Part shown: in pieces, positions 34,421 through 43,619 of the stretch | How the letters are laid out: each line of letters begins with the position of its first letter | How positions within the stretch are numbered: the stretch's first letter is position 1 | Origin: Pseudomonas helvetica | Lineage (GTDB): Bacteria; Pseudomonadota; Gammaproteobacteria; Pseudomonadales; Pseudomonadaceae | NCBI RefSeq assembly: GCF_039908645.1 | Contig: NZ_CP150917.1 | Span: 2,429,501-2,493,500, forward strand | Length of the DNA: 64,000 nt | Direction: 5' to 3' | Program-made: the position numbers and the translations under genes | The notes under the pieces: generated by a model | Told to the model about the DNA's origin: nothing | The model's input: the letters and a program-made list of their open reading frames with translations, nothing else | The model's database searches: none

Positions 34421-35398
34421 TCAGTGCCAAGGGTACTTCTGCTCCCAGCTCCAGGCGTGCGCCACTATCTGTTCAAGTGAGGCATATTGCGGTTGCCAGC
34501 CAAGTAATGTATTGGCCATGCGGGGATCGGCCACAAGGCGTGGCGGATCGCCGACGCGGCGTGGCGCTTCGCTCACGGAGATACCCTGGCCGGTCACGGC
34601 GCGTGCAGTGTCTATGACTTGTTGTACTGAGAAACCTTGACCGTTTCCGAGGTTCAAAGCCGTGCTTGCACCACCTGCCAGTAAATAATTCACGGCAAGT
34701 GCATGAGCTGCAACGAGGTCGACAACGTGGATGTAGTCGCGAATGCAAGTGCCGTCAGGTGTGTCGTAGTCACGGCCATAGACGGTGATGGTTGTGCGCC
34801 GACCGGAGGCCGCTTGCAGTATCAGTGGAAGCAGGTGGGTTTCCGGTTCACGGCGTTCACCTAACTGTCCTTCAGGGTCTGCTCCGGCGGCGTTGAAGTA
34901 GCGCAGGCAGACCGACTTGAGTCCGTATGCACGGTCGAAATCTTCAAGCATCTGCTCCACCATCCACTTGCTTCGACCATAAGGGTTGATCGCGGCCTTG
35001 GGATGCTCTTCGTCGATAGGTACATACACCGGGTCGCCATAGATGGCTGCGCTCGAGGAAAAAATGAAGTTTTTAACCCCGGCACGAACCACGGCTTGTA
35101 GCAGCGTAAGGGTTCCAGCCAGGTTGTTTTGGTAATACTTGGCAGGTTCAGTGACGGATTCGCCCACTTGTGTAAATGAGGCGAAGTGGAACACGGCATC
35201 AAAGTGCTGTCCCGCAAACAAGACGTCCAGGGCTTGTGCGTCGGCGATGTCCAGTTCGACCAATCTCCCGCCCATCAATGCGCCGCGATGGCCCGTTGAA
35301 AAGTTGTCTGCCACCACCGGTTCGTGACCTGCACGCAGTAGTTGCTTGACCATATGCGAGCCGATATAGCCTGCGCCACCAACAACCAAAAATTTCAT
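34421..35398 (-). CDS. galE: UDP-glucose 4-epimerase
   Basis: A 325-residue short-chain dehydrogenase-type epimerase: NAD-binding GGAGYIGSHM, FSSSAAIYGDP with the catalytic Ser, and the YGRSK (Tyr-x-x-x-Lys) active site. It interconverts UDP-glucose and UDP-galactose, supplying precursor for the EPS. It reads leftward toward the kinase gene (convergent), and may be transcribed with the glycoside hydrolase and polymerase genes upstream on the same strand (gap 87 bp to the hydrolase stop). Confidence 0.9.
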   Translation of the reverse strand: MKFLVVGGAGYIGSHMVKQLLRAGHEPVVADNFSTGHRGALMGGRLVELDIADAQALDVLFAGQHFDAVFHFASFTQVGESVTEPAKYYQNNLAGTLTLLQAVVRAGVKNFIFSSSAAIYGDPVYVPIDEEHPKAAINPYGRSKWMVEQMLEDFDRAYGLKSVCLRYFNAAGADPEGQLGERREPETHLLPLILQAASGRRTTITVYGRDYDTPDGTCIRDYIHVVDLVAAHALAVNYLLAGGASTALNLGNGQGFSVQQVIDTARAVTGQGISVSEAPRRVGDPPRLVADPRMANTLLGWQPQYASLEQIVAHAWSWEQKYPWH

Positions 35399-35485
35399 CC
35401 TGATCTCCCCGAAACTGTTGCTGTGTAAGCGCAGATTGGAGCGTCAGCGCGATCGGCCTGACCCTGTTTTAAATAGACGGGTTAG

Positions 35486-38170
35486 TTATTGGCTTGCCGG
35501 CGTGCTTGATGGTGCTGTTTCGGCAAGTTTTGTCTGTGCGTCACCTGAAGTTGTAGCTTGCAGAACGCTTTTTTTCAAAAATAACCAATTGGACATCTGC
35601 TGGCCGTCGAACTTGATCGTATAGCGTCCATCAAGGTAGGTGGCGGGCAGCTCCTTCATTTGCGCAAGGATGCCGTGGGTGAAAAGTGTCAAGCCTTGCG
35701 GTGCCTGGATTGTCAGGGTGCCTTCGAGGGGCTCGACATAAAAAGGTGTTTTGTTGTCGTCTTTGGGGATGGCACGGGTACCCAGTGAAATCAGTAAGTC
35801 TTGCGATCGGCCGATAGGCGCGCTGTCCAGGCTTTGCACCACCACACTGGCATTAGCGGTCTTCACTTGAACCTGGATGTTGCCAAGGCTGATCGATTCG
35901 CCGCCGATCCAGCCGGTTGCTGCTTGGGTGCGTGGCGTATTGATGGTGTAGATGCCTTGTTTCCAGTTGTGCTTTAACTCGCCAGTGTCTGTCGTGGACT
36001 CGCTGGCATTGGCGTCCAGCAGCGACTGATTGGCGTCATGAAACACCTGGGCATTGCTCGAGATAATGCTCTGCTGCAACCAAGGTAATTCTGGCGTCTG
36101 TGGCATGGCGATCTGCAGTTTGCCTTTCTCCATGGCGGTACGCAGTAGAACAGCGTTGGTCGGTGTGATGGGTTGGTTGAATAGCGTGCTTGGCGTCGGC
36201 GCGAAGACATAGGTCGTCATTGCTTCGCGAACGTCGCCTCGGCGGTAAAGCAAGGCGGCGGCGGGCAGGGTGGCCAGCAGGGCAGGGTCGTTATAGGCGT
36301 GCCAGTTGCTGGCACTCATCCATTCGCCGGTTAGCGGCTCCTGGCTGTAGGCATAGTGGATCAGTGCGTCCCAGCCTTGGTGGCTGGCGGTGCCAGCCAT
36401 ATAGAGTGGCAGCGAGTGGCGGTCGGGTGTCGGGAAGGGTTCAGTGTTCCACTCGGTGACGGTCAGGGGTTTGCCTATGACTTGGCCGGCGGCAATCCAG
36501 TGCAGTAAACCGTCACTGGTGATCGGGTTTTTCTCTAGCTGCCCAGAGCCACCGTAGCTATGGACGTCGATCAGGTCGCCAGCGGTAAGGGCCGGTAGGG
36601 CGTTAAGGCCATTGCCACCCCAGGTACTGGTCGTGGCGATGGGTACCTTCACTCCTGATTCACGTAGGTGTTGAATCATGTCTACGTTGAAACGTCGCTC
36701 CAAATCGTTAAGGAACAGCTTGGCAGGGCCGGGCTCCCAGGAGCGCCAGGTCTGGCTTGCGGATAGATTGTGCTGGTTCGCAAAGGCCTTGGCCTCGGCC
36801 ATGTAGATCCGGTTGTGCTTTGGCACTCGTTTGTCTGGTAATAGGGCGTTGCCAAAGTGCTGGGTGACATCGTTTTCGTTGGTAATCAGTACGGCGGCGA
36901 TCGCCGGATCGTCTTTGTAGGCGAGTCCGGTGTAGGTGTTTACATGGGTCAAATAGGCTTGGGCAAAGCGCTTCATCGCCTGCTGAATAGTGATATTTAC
37001 ATACGCATAGCCCTTGAGGCCGGCGTCGTTCCTGTCATCTTTTGGCATTTCGTCGAAGCCATAGATGTTGTCGTTTGCCGTGAGGGCTCGCTCGACGTGC
37101 ATATCGAGCCATACATAAATGCCCTCGTCTTTGAGGCACTTGATCCACCAGTCAATTTTTTTCAGCGAATCCGGGCTTAGTTGCTGGGTGTCACGTGTGA
37201 GGTGTCTGTCGAGAAAGATGTTTGGGATGACCCATGGGGAGTCATGGTGGTGCAGTCGTACGAGATTGAACCCGAGTGCCGACAGGCGTTTGGCCTGCTG
37301 CTTGATTGCATCGTCTGGCGTAAGAAACAGCGTATAGGCCGCCAGGTTAGTGCCCCAGAAGCGCGCCGGGGTGTTGTCCGCGAATAGCAGTTGCTCGCCG
37401 GATACTTTGACGAAGCCGCGCTTACCTGCAGGTTTTTCGTGAGCGTTAAGAAAGGACAGATCGACCGGCGAGGTTTTCCAGTCGAGCGTGTCACTCGGCC
37501 AGCTCCTTGTGTCCGCCAGCCCGAAGCGCTCGGTTGTGGTCGGACCGAGTACCACATCGCCAGATAGGCTCAAAGTGGCTTTGAAATTTTGGCGGCCGGG
37601 TTTGATCGTGTTCTTGTAAAAAAAAGCACGCACCTGAGATTTATCACCCGGTTCAAAGTACACACTTGCCAGTGCAGGCTCAAAACGCATCTCAATGCGT
37701 CGGCTTTGTGTATTCCCCCAGGACCAGCCGCGGTTGTCGGGTAGCAAAGCCGGCTCACCCATTTCTCCATTGTAAAGGGCAGGATCGAACTTGAAGACGA
37801 TGCCTCCGCCCATCACGTCCGGCATCATGCTGTGTGCATCCAGGGCAATGTTCCAGGTTAACTTTTGCTCGTCTTCCTTCTGAATCTGCGCACTTACGTC
37901 GAAATCCAGGTTTTTGTTCTTGCCTGCAAGGGAGTAGCTATAAGGGGAGTTCACTTTGAACGCGGTCGGCAAATCCGCCCATTCCCAGTGGCTCCCCCAG
38001 AAGGCGAATGAAGAAGAAACTACAGGGTTGCCACCGCGCGCCAGCATTGGCAGGCCACTGCGCTCATCCACGCTGGAGACCCAGTCCGACGCCCAGGTGC
38101 TAAACGGCCAAATAGCAAGGGGCAGGAGAACCACTAGCAGCATATGGGGGCGGTGAAAAAAAGAGGTCAT
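35486..38170 (-). CDS. secreted clan GH-A-like glycoside hydrolase
   Basis: An 894-residue protein with a signal peptide (LLVVLLPLAIWPFSTWAS), an N-terminal beta-rich region (to ~residue 250), a TIM-barrel catalytic domain (~270-640) and a C-terminal beta region. In the barrel, LITNENDV supplies the likely acid/base Glu after Asn, and LTVTEWNTEP the likely nucleophile Glu, the arrangement of clan GH-A (cellulase-like). It is expected in the periplasm or outside, trimming or freeing the EPS, as PslG and similar enzymes do in other loci. It lies 5 bp after the polymerase gene. Substrate unknown. Confidence 0.82.
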   Translation of the reverse strand: MTSFFHRPHMLLVVLLPLAIWPFSTWASDWVSSVDERSGLPMLARGGNPVVSSSFAFWGSHWEWADLPTAFKVNSPYSYSLAGKNKNLDFDVSAQIQKEDEQKLTWNIALDAHSMMPDVMGGGIVFKFDPALYNGEMGEPALLPDNRGWSWGNTQSRRIEMRFEPALASVYFEPGDKSQVRAFFYKNTIKPGRQNFKATLSLSGDVVLGPTTTERFGLADTRSWPSDTLDWKTSPVDLSFLNAHEKPAGKRGFVKVSGEQLLFADNTPARFWGTNLAAYTLFLTPDDAIKQQAKRLSALGFNLVRLHHHDSPWVIPNIFLDRHLTRDTQQLSPDSLKKIDWWIKCLKDEGIYVWLDMHVERALTANDNIYGFDEMPKDDRNDAGLKGYAYVNITIQQAMKRFAQAYLTHVNTYTGLAYKDDPAIAAVLITNENDVTQHFGNALLPDKRVPKHNRIYMAEAKAFANQHNLSASQTWRSWEPGPAKLFLNDLERRFNVDMIQHLRESGVKVPIATTSTWGGNGLNALPALTAGDLIDVHSYGGSGQLEKNPITSDGLLHWIAAGQVIGKPLTVTEWNTEPFPTPDRHSLPLYMAGTASHQGWDALIHYAYSQEPLTGEWMSASNWHAYNDPALLATLPAAALLYRRGDVREAMTTYVFAPTPSTLFNQPITPTNAVLLRTAMEKGKLQIAMPQTPELPWLQQSIISSNAQVFHDANQSLLDANASESTTDTGELKHNWKQGIYTINTPRTQAATGWIGGESISLGNIQVQVKTANASVVVQSLDSAPIGRSQDLLISLGTRAIPKDDNKTPFYVEPLEGTLTIQAPQGLTLFTHGILAQMKELPATYLDGRYTIKFDGQQMSNWLFLKKSVLQATTSGDAQTKLAETAPSSTPASQ

Positions 38171-38175
38171 GAGCG

Positions 38176-39702
38176 TTACCGGAGTTGAAGGTTGGCGCTC
38201 GCACTGCTTGCAGTCTCAGTGCGCTTGAGCCTGCGCACCATCTGAGCATAGGCCACACCCAGTCCGGCCACCGACCAATACACCACGGGGATCACCGTGA
38301 TACTGCTAACGGTAAAGATGGTCACCAGTATCCCGGCCAGTACCGCCAACAGCGCACGTCCGAGTCGGCGCGCCTCATCGTCTTTGTTGGGGAACGAGCG
38401 TATTGCCGTATGAATGCCGAGCAGCACAGTGGCGAAAAAAAACACGAATAGCGTCAATCCGATCAGACCGATGTCCAGCGCCAGGGCGATATAGGTATTC
38501 ACAATATCGATGACGCCCTCGCCCTGAATCATGGACTGCATCTCAGGAGTGTTGCGGTAATCGAAAGAGCCCAACCAAGGGTTGCGCTGGATGACGATCA
38601 CTGAGTTGTCAATCAAGCGCTGCCGGTACGTGATGTTCTCTACGTCTACCGTACCGATGAACGGTAGCAGATCCAGGAACTTTTGCCCGCCAGGCACGAT
38701 GGCCAGCAGGGGAAGGGCGAGCGCTCCGGCGATTGCCAGAAGCATCAGGCGTTTGACAGCTTTACGGCCGGTGGCGATGAACACGGTGATCATGACGGCT
38801 GCGCCAATCCAGGGGCCACGCGACACCGGTGCAAACAGACCGCCAGCCAGTAAGAGCGCGCCGAGGCATTGCTGCAATCGGCTGCGTACGCTCTCGCGCA
38901 AGAACAGGTAAAAGCCGATGGCCACGCTAATGACGTAACCCAGTGCGATTGCCTGGCCGGTGGTGGCGCTGGCGCGTAATGAATCACCACGATTCAGGTA
39001 GCTGGACATTCCCCAGTGCATGTCCAGGGCGACAATCAGCGCGTTGTACAGCAGCCAATGGCGGGCAAATTCGACGAGACCAATAAGCGCCAGCACCATG
39101 GCGGCGAGTACAAATCCCAACAGAGCATCCTTGAAGTCGCTGAGTTCCTTCAGTGCCCTGCTGGCAACGTAGTAAGGCAAAAAAACGTCTGTGAACAGGT
39201 AGAGCGTCTGGCGCAGGTTGTCGGTCAGCGTGGTGTTACGCAGGTAAAGCAGGCTCGTCAGCAAGAGGTAGGCCGCTAGCAGTTTGTCAGGCCAGGTGCG
39301 TCCGAAGCTCAGTGTGCTTGCTTGCCTGCGTAGCATGAAAAAAGCCGGCAACAACAGACACAATGCGAGCAGACGAATATGGTTAAGTGCAAAAAAATAG
39401 TTGATCAGGCCGAAGCCGGGAATCTCTGCCGGGGCCGGCGGGATGAGAAACAGCAGAAGGAAAAACAGTGCCAGAGGATTGCGTTCGCGTTGTCGTGCGA
39501 CGGTCAAAATAATAGCGGCAATGCCCGCGTACACCCAGAAACTGTGCGAGACAAAGGCCAGTAGCGTCAATGCGAACCACAGATTGCGGCGACGAGTGAA
39601 GTCGTGGTGTGGGATCAGGTCTACTGCTGGTCGACGCGCCAGGGCAAAAACGATGCCAGCTAAAACTAGAATGACGATTAACGCGCGAAAGTGCTCAGGC
39701 AT
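38176..39702 (-). CDS. EPS polymerase / O-antigen ligase-family protein (Wzy-like)
   Basis: A 508-residue inner-membrane protein with about 11-12 helices and one large periplasmic loop containing NSVIVIQRNPWLGSFDYRN, the Wzy_C/WaaL-family signature region (RNPWLG-x-G equivalents). It probably joins repeat units in the periplasm. It is divergent from the flippase gene over 96 bp, so that short gap must hold both promoters. Its first 62 bases plus this gap are duplicated 7.66 kb downstream. Confidence 0.85.
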   Translation of the reverse strand: MPEHFRALIVILVLAGIVFALARRPAVDLIPHHDFTRRRNLWFALTLLAFVSHSFWVYAGIAAIILTVARQRERNPLALFFLLLFLIPPAPAEIPGFGLINYFFALNHIRLLALCLLLPAFFMLRRQASTLSFGRTWPDKLLAAYLLLTSLLYLRNTTLTDNLRQTLYLFTDVFLPYYVASRALKELSDFKDALLGFVLAAMVLALIGLVEFARHWLLYNALIVALDMHWGMSSYLNRGDSLRASATTGQAIALGYVISVAIGFYLFLRESVRSRLQQCLGALLLAGGLFAPVSRGPWIGAAVMITVFIATGRKAVKRLMLLAIAGALALPLLAIVPGGQKFLDLLPFIGTVDVENITYRQRLIDNSVIVIQRNPWLGSFDYRNTPEMQSMIQGEGVIDIVNTYIALALDIGLIGLTLFVFFFATVLLGIHTAIRSFPNKDDEARRLGRALLAVLAGILVTIFTVSSITVIPVVYWSVAGLGVAYAQMVRRLKRTETASSASANLQLR

Positions 39703-40334
39703 GGATTCTTGAACTCATGGATTGGTGAGCAACGGCTAGTGAGATGACCAATTGTAGCTATAGTAACGTGCGTACCATTTGAGTTTGGGGTTGATGTCAT
39801 GCCTCCAATTGATTTATCGCCATCGTTGAGCCTTCGCAGGCGAGCGATATCTGCTGGGGCATGGAATCTGGGTGCGCTTGTAGCCTCTCAAGCCATTCGC
39901 TTGGGCGGCAACCTGGTAATGGCCCGTCTGCTGATGCCGGAAATTTTCGGCGTAATGATCATCGCCACCACCGTTTCGGTGGTTCTGCACTTGCTTTCCG
40001 ATGTCGGTTTGCGCCAGAACATTATCCAGAGCCCGCGTGGCGACGATCCAGTGTTTCTCAATACCGCCTGGACCGTGCAGATCCTGCGTGGCGTTGTCCT
40101 TTTTGCTTCGATACTTCTAATCGCGGGCTTCACCTGGTTTGCGCAAGTCATCAATTTGTGGTCGGCCAATTCCACCTATGCCGCACCGGAGTTGCCGCTG
40201 GTGTTGGCCTTTACCGGTTTTACCGCGATCATCTTTGGGTTCCAGTCGACGAAACTCGACTTGGCCGTTCGCGATTTCCAGCAAAAGAAAGTGGTGCTCG
40301 CCGAGTTTGCGTCCCAGCTTGCCGGGCTGCTGGT
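39641..40334. repeat. 694-bp direct repeat, copy A
   Basis: Matches 47297-47990 in the same orientation with 14 mismatches counted by eye (about 98% identity) and no gaps. It covers the first 62 bases of the polymerase gene, the 96-bp divergent promoter gap, and the first ~536 bases of the flippase gene. The two copies bracket about 6.96 kb of foreign-looking DNA. Confidence 0.95.
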
Positions 40335-40416
40335 CATCGCTTACCTATACTGCAATCCAACTGCCCTGATCGCCTGCGCTGAGGATCTGACGGATGAACG
40401 TGATCGACTATTTTGA
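39799..40416 (+). pseudogene. flippase (Wzx) gene, 3'-truncated copy
   Basis: The first ~179 residues are those of an oligosaccharide flippase (SVVLHLLSDVGLRQNIIQSP, FQQKKVVLAEFASQLAGLL). Homology stops abruptly at the repeat edge (40334), after which ~26 unrelated residues run to a stop overlapping the GT25 start. Less than half of a flippase remains, so it cannot be functional. It still carries the flippase promoter and could drive the GT25 gene. Confidence 0.92.
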
Positions 40417-41110
40417 TCGAGCAAGAATCATCAATATCTCGTCAAGAAAGGATCGCCGTTTAGAAACAGTAGAAGAATTCGCTCGTAACGGCTTTCAAAT
40501 TGATGATGAAAAAATAGGCTTTTTTGAGGCTGTTACGCCCAGTGAGAGAAATGGCTTCCCGAGCGTCGGGGCCAGAGGCTGCTTTTTGAGTCATCTGGGG
40601 GTGCTGGAAGAGGCAATGCGCCTGAATTTGAAAAATATCTTGATCATGGAGGACGACATACAGTTTTCCAGACACATTCCTCAATATGGGAGACAGGCCA
40701 TCGAGTCTCTGGAAGGTATGGAGTGGGACATCGTCTATTTTGGGCATCCGTTTGAAGGGAACTCAAGCTTGCCTGCTTGGGAAGTGGTCGACCGGCCAAT
40801 ACATTTGTCCCATTTCTATGCTGTAAACGGGAAATGCTTTGGGAAATTGAGGGATTTTTTATTCCAGGTTCTGGAGCGGCCACCGGGACATCCTGACGGA
40901 GGTCCGATGCATTATGACGCTGCTCTCAATACGCTTATTCAAAAGAACAAAGAGATTCTAGCTTACTATTTTACCTGGAATCTTGGCTATCAAAGGCCTT
41001 CGCGGACGGACCTGCATGAACCTTCCATCTTTGACAGGGTGCCTCTCCTGCGGTCGGTAATGGTTATGCTTAGGAGGTTAAAAGCAAAAAACCTGAGAAG
41101 AACTCGATAG
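40394..41110 (+). CDS. glycosyltransferase family 25 (LPS/EPS)
   Basis: A 238-residue GT25 protein: early INISSRKDRRLETVEEFA, then VGARGCFLSHLGVLEEA and the acidic metal-binding MEDDIQF motif near residue 78. GT25 enzymes add galactose or glucose to LPS or EPS. The gene is visibly AT-richer than the EPS genes around it, indicating horizontal origin. Its start lies inside the truncated flippase frame. It is the first gene of the inserted segment. Confidence 0.9.
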   Translation: MNVIDYFDRARIINISSRKDRRLETVEEFARNGFQIDDEKIGFFEAVTPSERNGFPSVGARGCFLSHLGVLEEAMRLNLKNILIMEDDIQFSRHIPQYGRQAIESLEGMEWDIVYFGHPFEGNSSLPAWEVVDRPIHLSHFYAVNGKCFGKLRDFLFQVLERPPGHPDGGPMHYDAALNTLIQKNKEILAYYFTWNLGYQRPSRTDLHEPSIFDRVPLLRSVMVMLRRLKAKNLRRTR

Positions 41111-41886
41111 TTTTCTGCTACTTCGCTTTTTAGGAAAGCTCTGAAGAAGACTTCCCGTTTCTGGTGACATACACCGATCACGTTGCCTGAGATCCAATGA
41201 AGCAGTTGACCTTTTGCAGTCGCCGAGTGTAATGGCTTAATGAAATCTATGGTCACCCCATTTTTTGCAATGCTGATTAACGGGTGAAGTGGTTGGCTTG
41301 CTCAAATCTATCTGGCGTCTGCATGAGGCATGCCCCGCACCATGATGAGAGTCGCGCTGTACTTTAGGCATGATGATTCCTCGCCCGCTGTTCACCTGCA
41401 GGCTGGTAGGGTGGTTAAGGTGAGCGAGATAAGTCAGGTGGGCTAGTGTCAAATTGCTACCCTCGTTAGCCGCAGCCCAATCAGCTCGTCCCTGAAGCGG
41501 CTAGCGAGGTGAGCTCTTCCTTCCCCTTTGTGGGTCGAACTGTTATCCAGAATCACATGCAGATCCAGCCCCTCGGGGGGGCTGCGCTCAATCTGTTGCA
41601 GGAAAGCCATGTGCTTTTCAGTACCGCTCTATAGATCATGGGGTCTCTCACGCCGAACTGCGGTTACGGCGCGCCAGACGCACCACCTACGATGGGTAGA
41701 CTAGCAGCGCCAGCAGCACTGCCCAGTCCAATGTGACCCAGCCTAGTAGCGTCATTAGTGGCACTGTCCCAGAGCCAGGCACGTCGAGCCTCCTGCAACC
41801 AAGTCCCTTCACATTTTCGTACTTCCACCCCTGAAGATTCACAAAGCACGAACAGCGACGATATTCGACACAGGGCCAGCCCGGGC
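41111..41886. other. gene-poor debris region
   Basis: Between the GT25 gene and the 3' end of the leftward flippase. It contains an IS630 transposase remnant (41449-41625). The rest has no convincing coding frame; an open frame at 41664-41954 on the minus strand is not recognised and partly overlaps the flippase stop. It looks like decayed mobile DNA. Confidence 0.4.
41449..41625 (-). pseudogene. IS630-family transposase fragment (middle domain)
   Basis: Reading leftward, the frame encodes GTEKHMAFLQQIERSPPEGL then DLHVILDNSSTHKGEGRAHL and stops at 41449. The LDLHVI-x-DN-x-x-x-HK segment is the second catalytic Asp region of IS630/Tc1-type DDE transposases. Both ends are lost. Confidence 0.75.
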
Positions 41887-43257
41887 TCAGGCAAAGAGCC
41901 TGACGAGCAACGCCCCGAACAAGGCTCCGAGCGCCAGAGCAGGTAGCACTGCAAGCTCGCGCCTCAGGTCAAAAAGACCCAGTTGGCGACTGACTTTGTA
42001 AATCAGGAAAAGCGTCAAGTAGGTATGCAGGGCGACACCCCAGATCGCATAGGTCACCCCACCGATGGCCAAAAGCAACGGCAGCAGGATGAACAGTGAA
42101 ATGACCCGGATGATGTTATCCATGGCCAGGTACTTGGTCAGCCCGAGGGCCAGCCAGATCTGGTGCGCCAGAGTGAAGCGCAAGGTAAAGAGGGACAGCG
42201 AGAGGATAGCCATAATGCCGCCGGCGCCGGCATAACGTGCGTCGTATAACCAGCCGATGATCAGTGGGCTGGCGGTCAGCAAGAAGCCGCAGGCGAACAG
42301 CGAGACTAGGTCGAACAACAGCCTGAAGCGATAGTACAGGTTGCGCAACCGCTCCTTGTCGCCACTTCTCGCCGCTTCACTGAGGGCCGGCAGAGCGACC
42401 GCCCCGGCCAGCCGCTGCAGGCTCAACTGGATGGTTCCAAGGATGCTCACGGCGATGGAATAAACCCCCAGTTCCATGACCGACATGCTGCCGCCGAACC
42501 AGATCCGGTCACCCTGCATGGCCAGGACCCCCACCGCGGACGACAACAGTATCCAACGGCCGTAGTCGAGCATCTCGCGGAGCGCCGCCGGGTCCCACTG
42601 CGGGCGGTTGTTCGGGCCCTGGAACATCAGGTGACTGAGGACAGTGTAGACCAAGGTGGCCAATAGGCTCGCCGCCACCAGCGACCAGATAGAGCGGGTG
42701 AAGTAGCCGGCCACCAGCATCACCACCAGGCCGGCGAGCTGCGTGATCAGTTCCGCGAGCACCACCTTCTTCTGCTGAAACGTACGGATGGCCACATCGA
42801 CCTTGGTCGACTGGAAGCCGTAAATAATCGCGAAAAAGCCGGTTAGTGCCAACGCCAGCGGCAGCTCTGCAGCGGCATAGGTGGTGTGCGCCGGCCACAG
42901 TTGAAGGTGCTGCGCGAACCAGGCACAGAGGGCCAGCAGCTGCATCAGGAGAAACAGCACAAAACCGCGGACGATCTGCACTGTCCACATGGTATTGAGA
43001 AACAGCGGGTCGTCGCCTCGTGGGCTTTGGATAATGTTCTGCCGCAGGCCAACATCAGAAAGCAGTAGCAGTAGCACCGAAACGGTGGTGACGATGGCCA
43101 TCACGCCGAACATTTCCGGCACCAGCAGGCGGGTGATCACCAGGTTGCCGCCCAGTCGCATGGCGTGGGAAGCCAGCATACACCCGATATTCAACGCCCC
43201 AGCCCAGATGACCCGCTTGCGAAGGCTCTGCGGTGACGACAACTCGATCGAAGGCAT
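41887..43257 (-). CDS. oligosaccharide flippase (Wzx/RfbX family), intact
   Basis: A 456-residue inner-membrane protein with about 12-14 helices, of full length for the Wzx/PST family. The start MPSIELSS (gaggga ribosome site; an upstream in-frame ATG adds five residues) matches the start of the other flippase copies. By eye it is well over half identical to them in the first 250 residues, so it is a paralogue from a related locus and not a recent copy. It is on the opposite strand, inside the repeat-bracketed segment. It is the only intact flippase here and probably translocates the lipid-linked repeat unit. Confidence 0.9.
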   Translation of the reverse strand: MPSIELSSPQSLRKRVIWAGALNIGCMLASHAMRLGGNLVITRLLVPEMFGVMAIVTTVSVLLLLLSDVGLRQNIIQSPRGDDPLFLNTMWTVQIVRGFVLFLLMQLLALCAWFAQHLQLWPAHTTYAAAELPLALALTGFFAIIYGFQSTKVDVAIRTFQQKKVVLAELITQLAGLVVMLVAGYFTRSIWSLVAASLLATLVYTVLSHLMFQGPNNRPQWDPAALREMLDYGRWILLSSAVGVLAMQGDRIWFGGSMSVMELGVYSIAVSILGTIQLSLQRLAGAVALPALSEAARSGDKERLRNLYYRFRLLFDLVSLFACGFLLTASPLIIGWLYDARYAGAGGIMAILSLSLFTLRFTLAHQIWLALGLTKYLAMDNIIRVISLFILLPLLLAIGGVTYAIWGVALHTYLTLFLIYKVSRQLGLFDLRRELAVLPALALGALFGALLVRLFA

Positions 43258-43324
43258 AGCAACATCCCTCACCCAATCTCTAGCAAGCTACTATAGTCTC
43301 GATCTGCCATGCCGTTAGCACACT

Positions 43325-43585
43325 CTAGGTTTTGTACGAAAAACAGTGTCGCAAGCGCCGCATGGAACAGGCCAGCGAAACCATTGCCGCAAAGCTTTTC
43401 GCGGGTTTGACGAAACCGCGTTGCGATGCGGCGGTTCTCTTACAGCCAGCCGAACATCCGCTCAATGACGTTGCGCTGCCGGTACTTCGGTCGATCGAAA
43501 AGTCTGGGTAAACCGGGTTTGGGCTTGCGCTTCATCGTCCGCAACGGGATTACCGGTTGCAACTGGGCGCTGAGCTTTTAAAAAA
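43325..43585 (-). pseudogene. IS5-family transposase C-terminal remnant
   Basis: Reading leftward: GLPRLFDRPKYRQRNVIERM, FGWL, an in-frame stop, ENRRIATRF, then after a one-base shift KSFAAMVSLACSMRRLRHCF ending at 43325. The Y-R-x-R-x-x-I-E-R-x-F block is the DDE Glu region of IS5-type transposases. The stop and frameshift make it inactive. The adjoining ttttgtacgaaaaa resembles the ends of the MITE at 34234. Confidence 0.8.
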
Positions 43586-43619
43586 CACGGTCAACGCGAC
43601 AACTACCTTGAAAAACGCC

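Noticed and set aside
38176..39702. possible exosortase
   Set aside because: The protein is a ~500-residue multi-helix membrane protein with the RNPWLG segment of the O-antigen ligase/polymerase family, and the Cys/Arg/His exosortase motifs were not seen.
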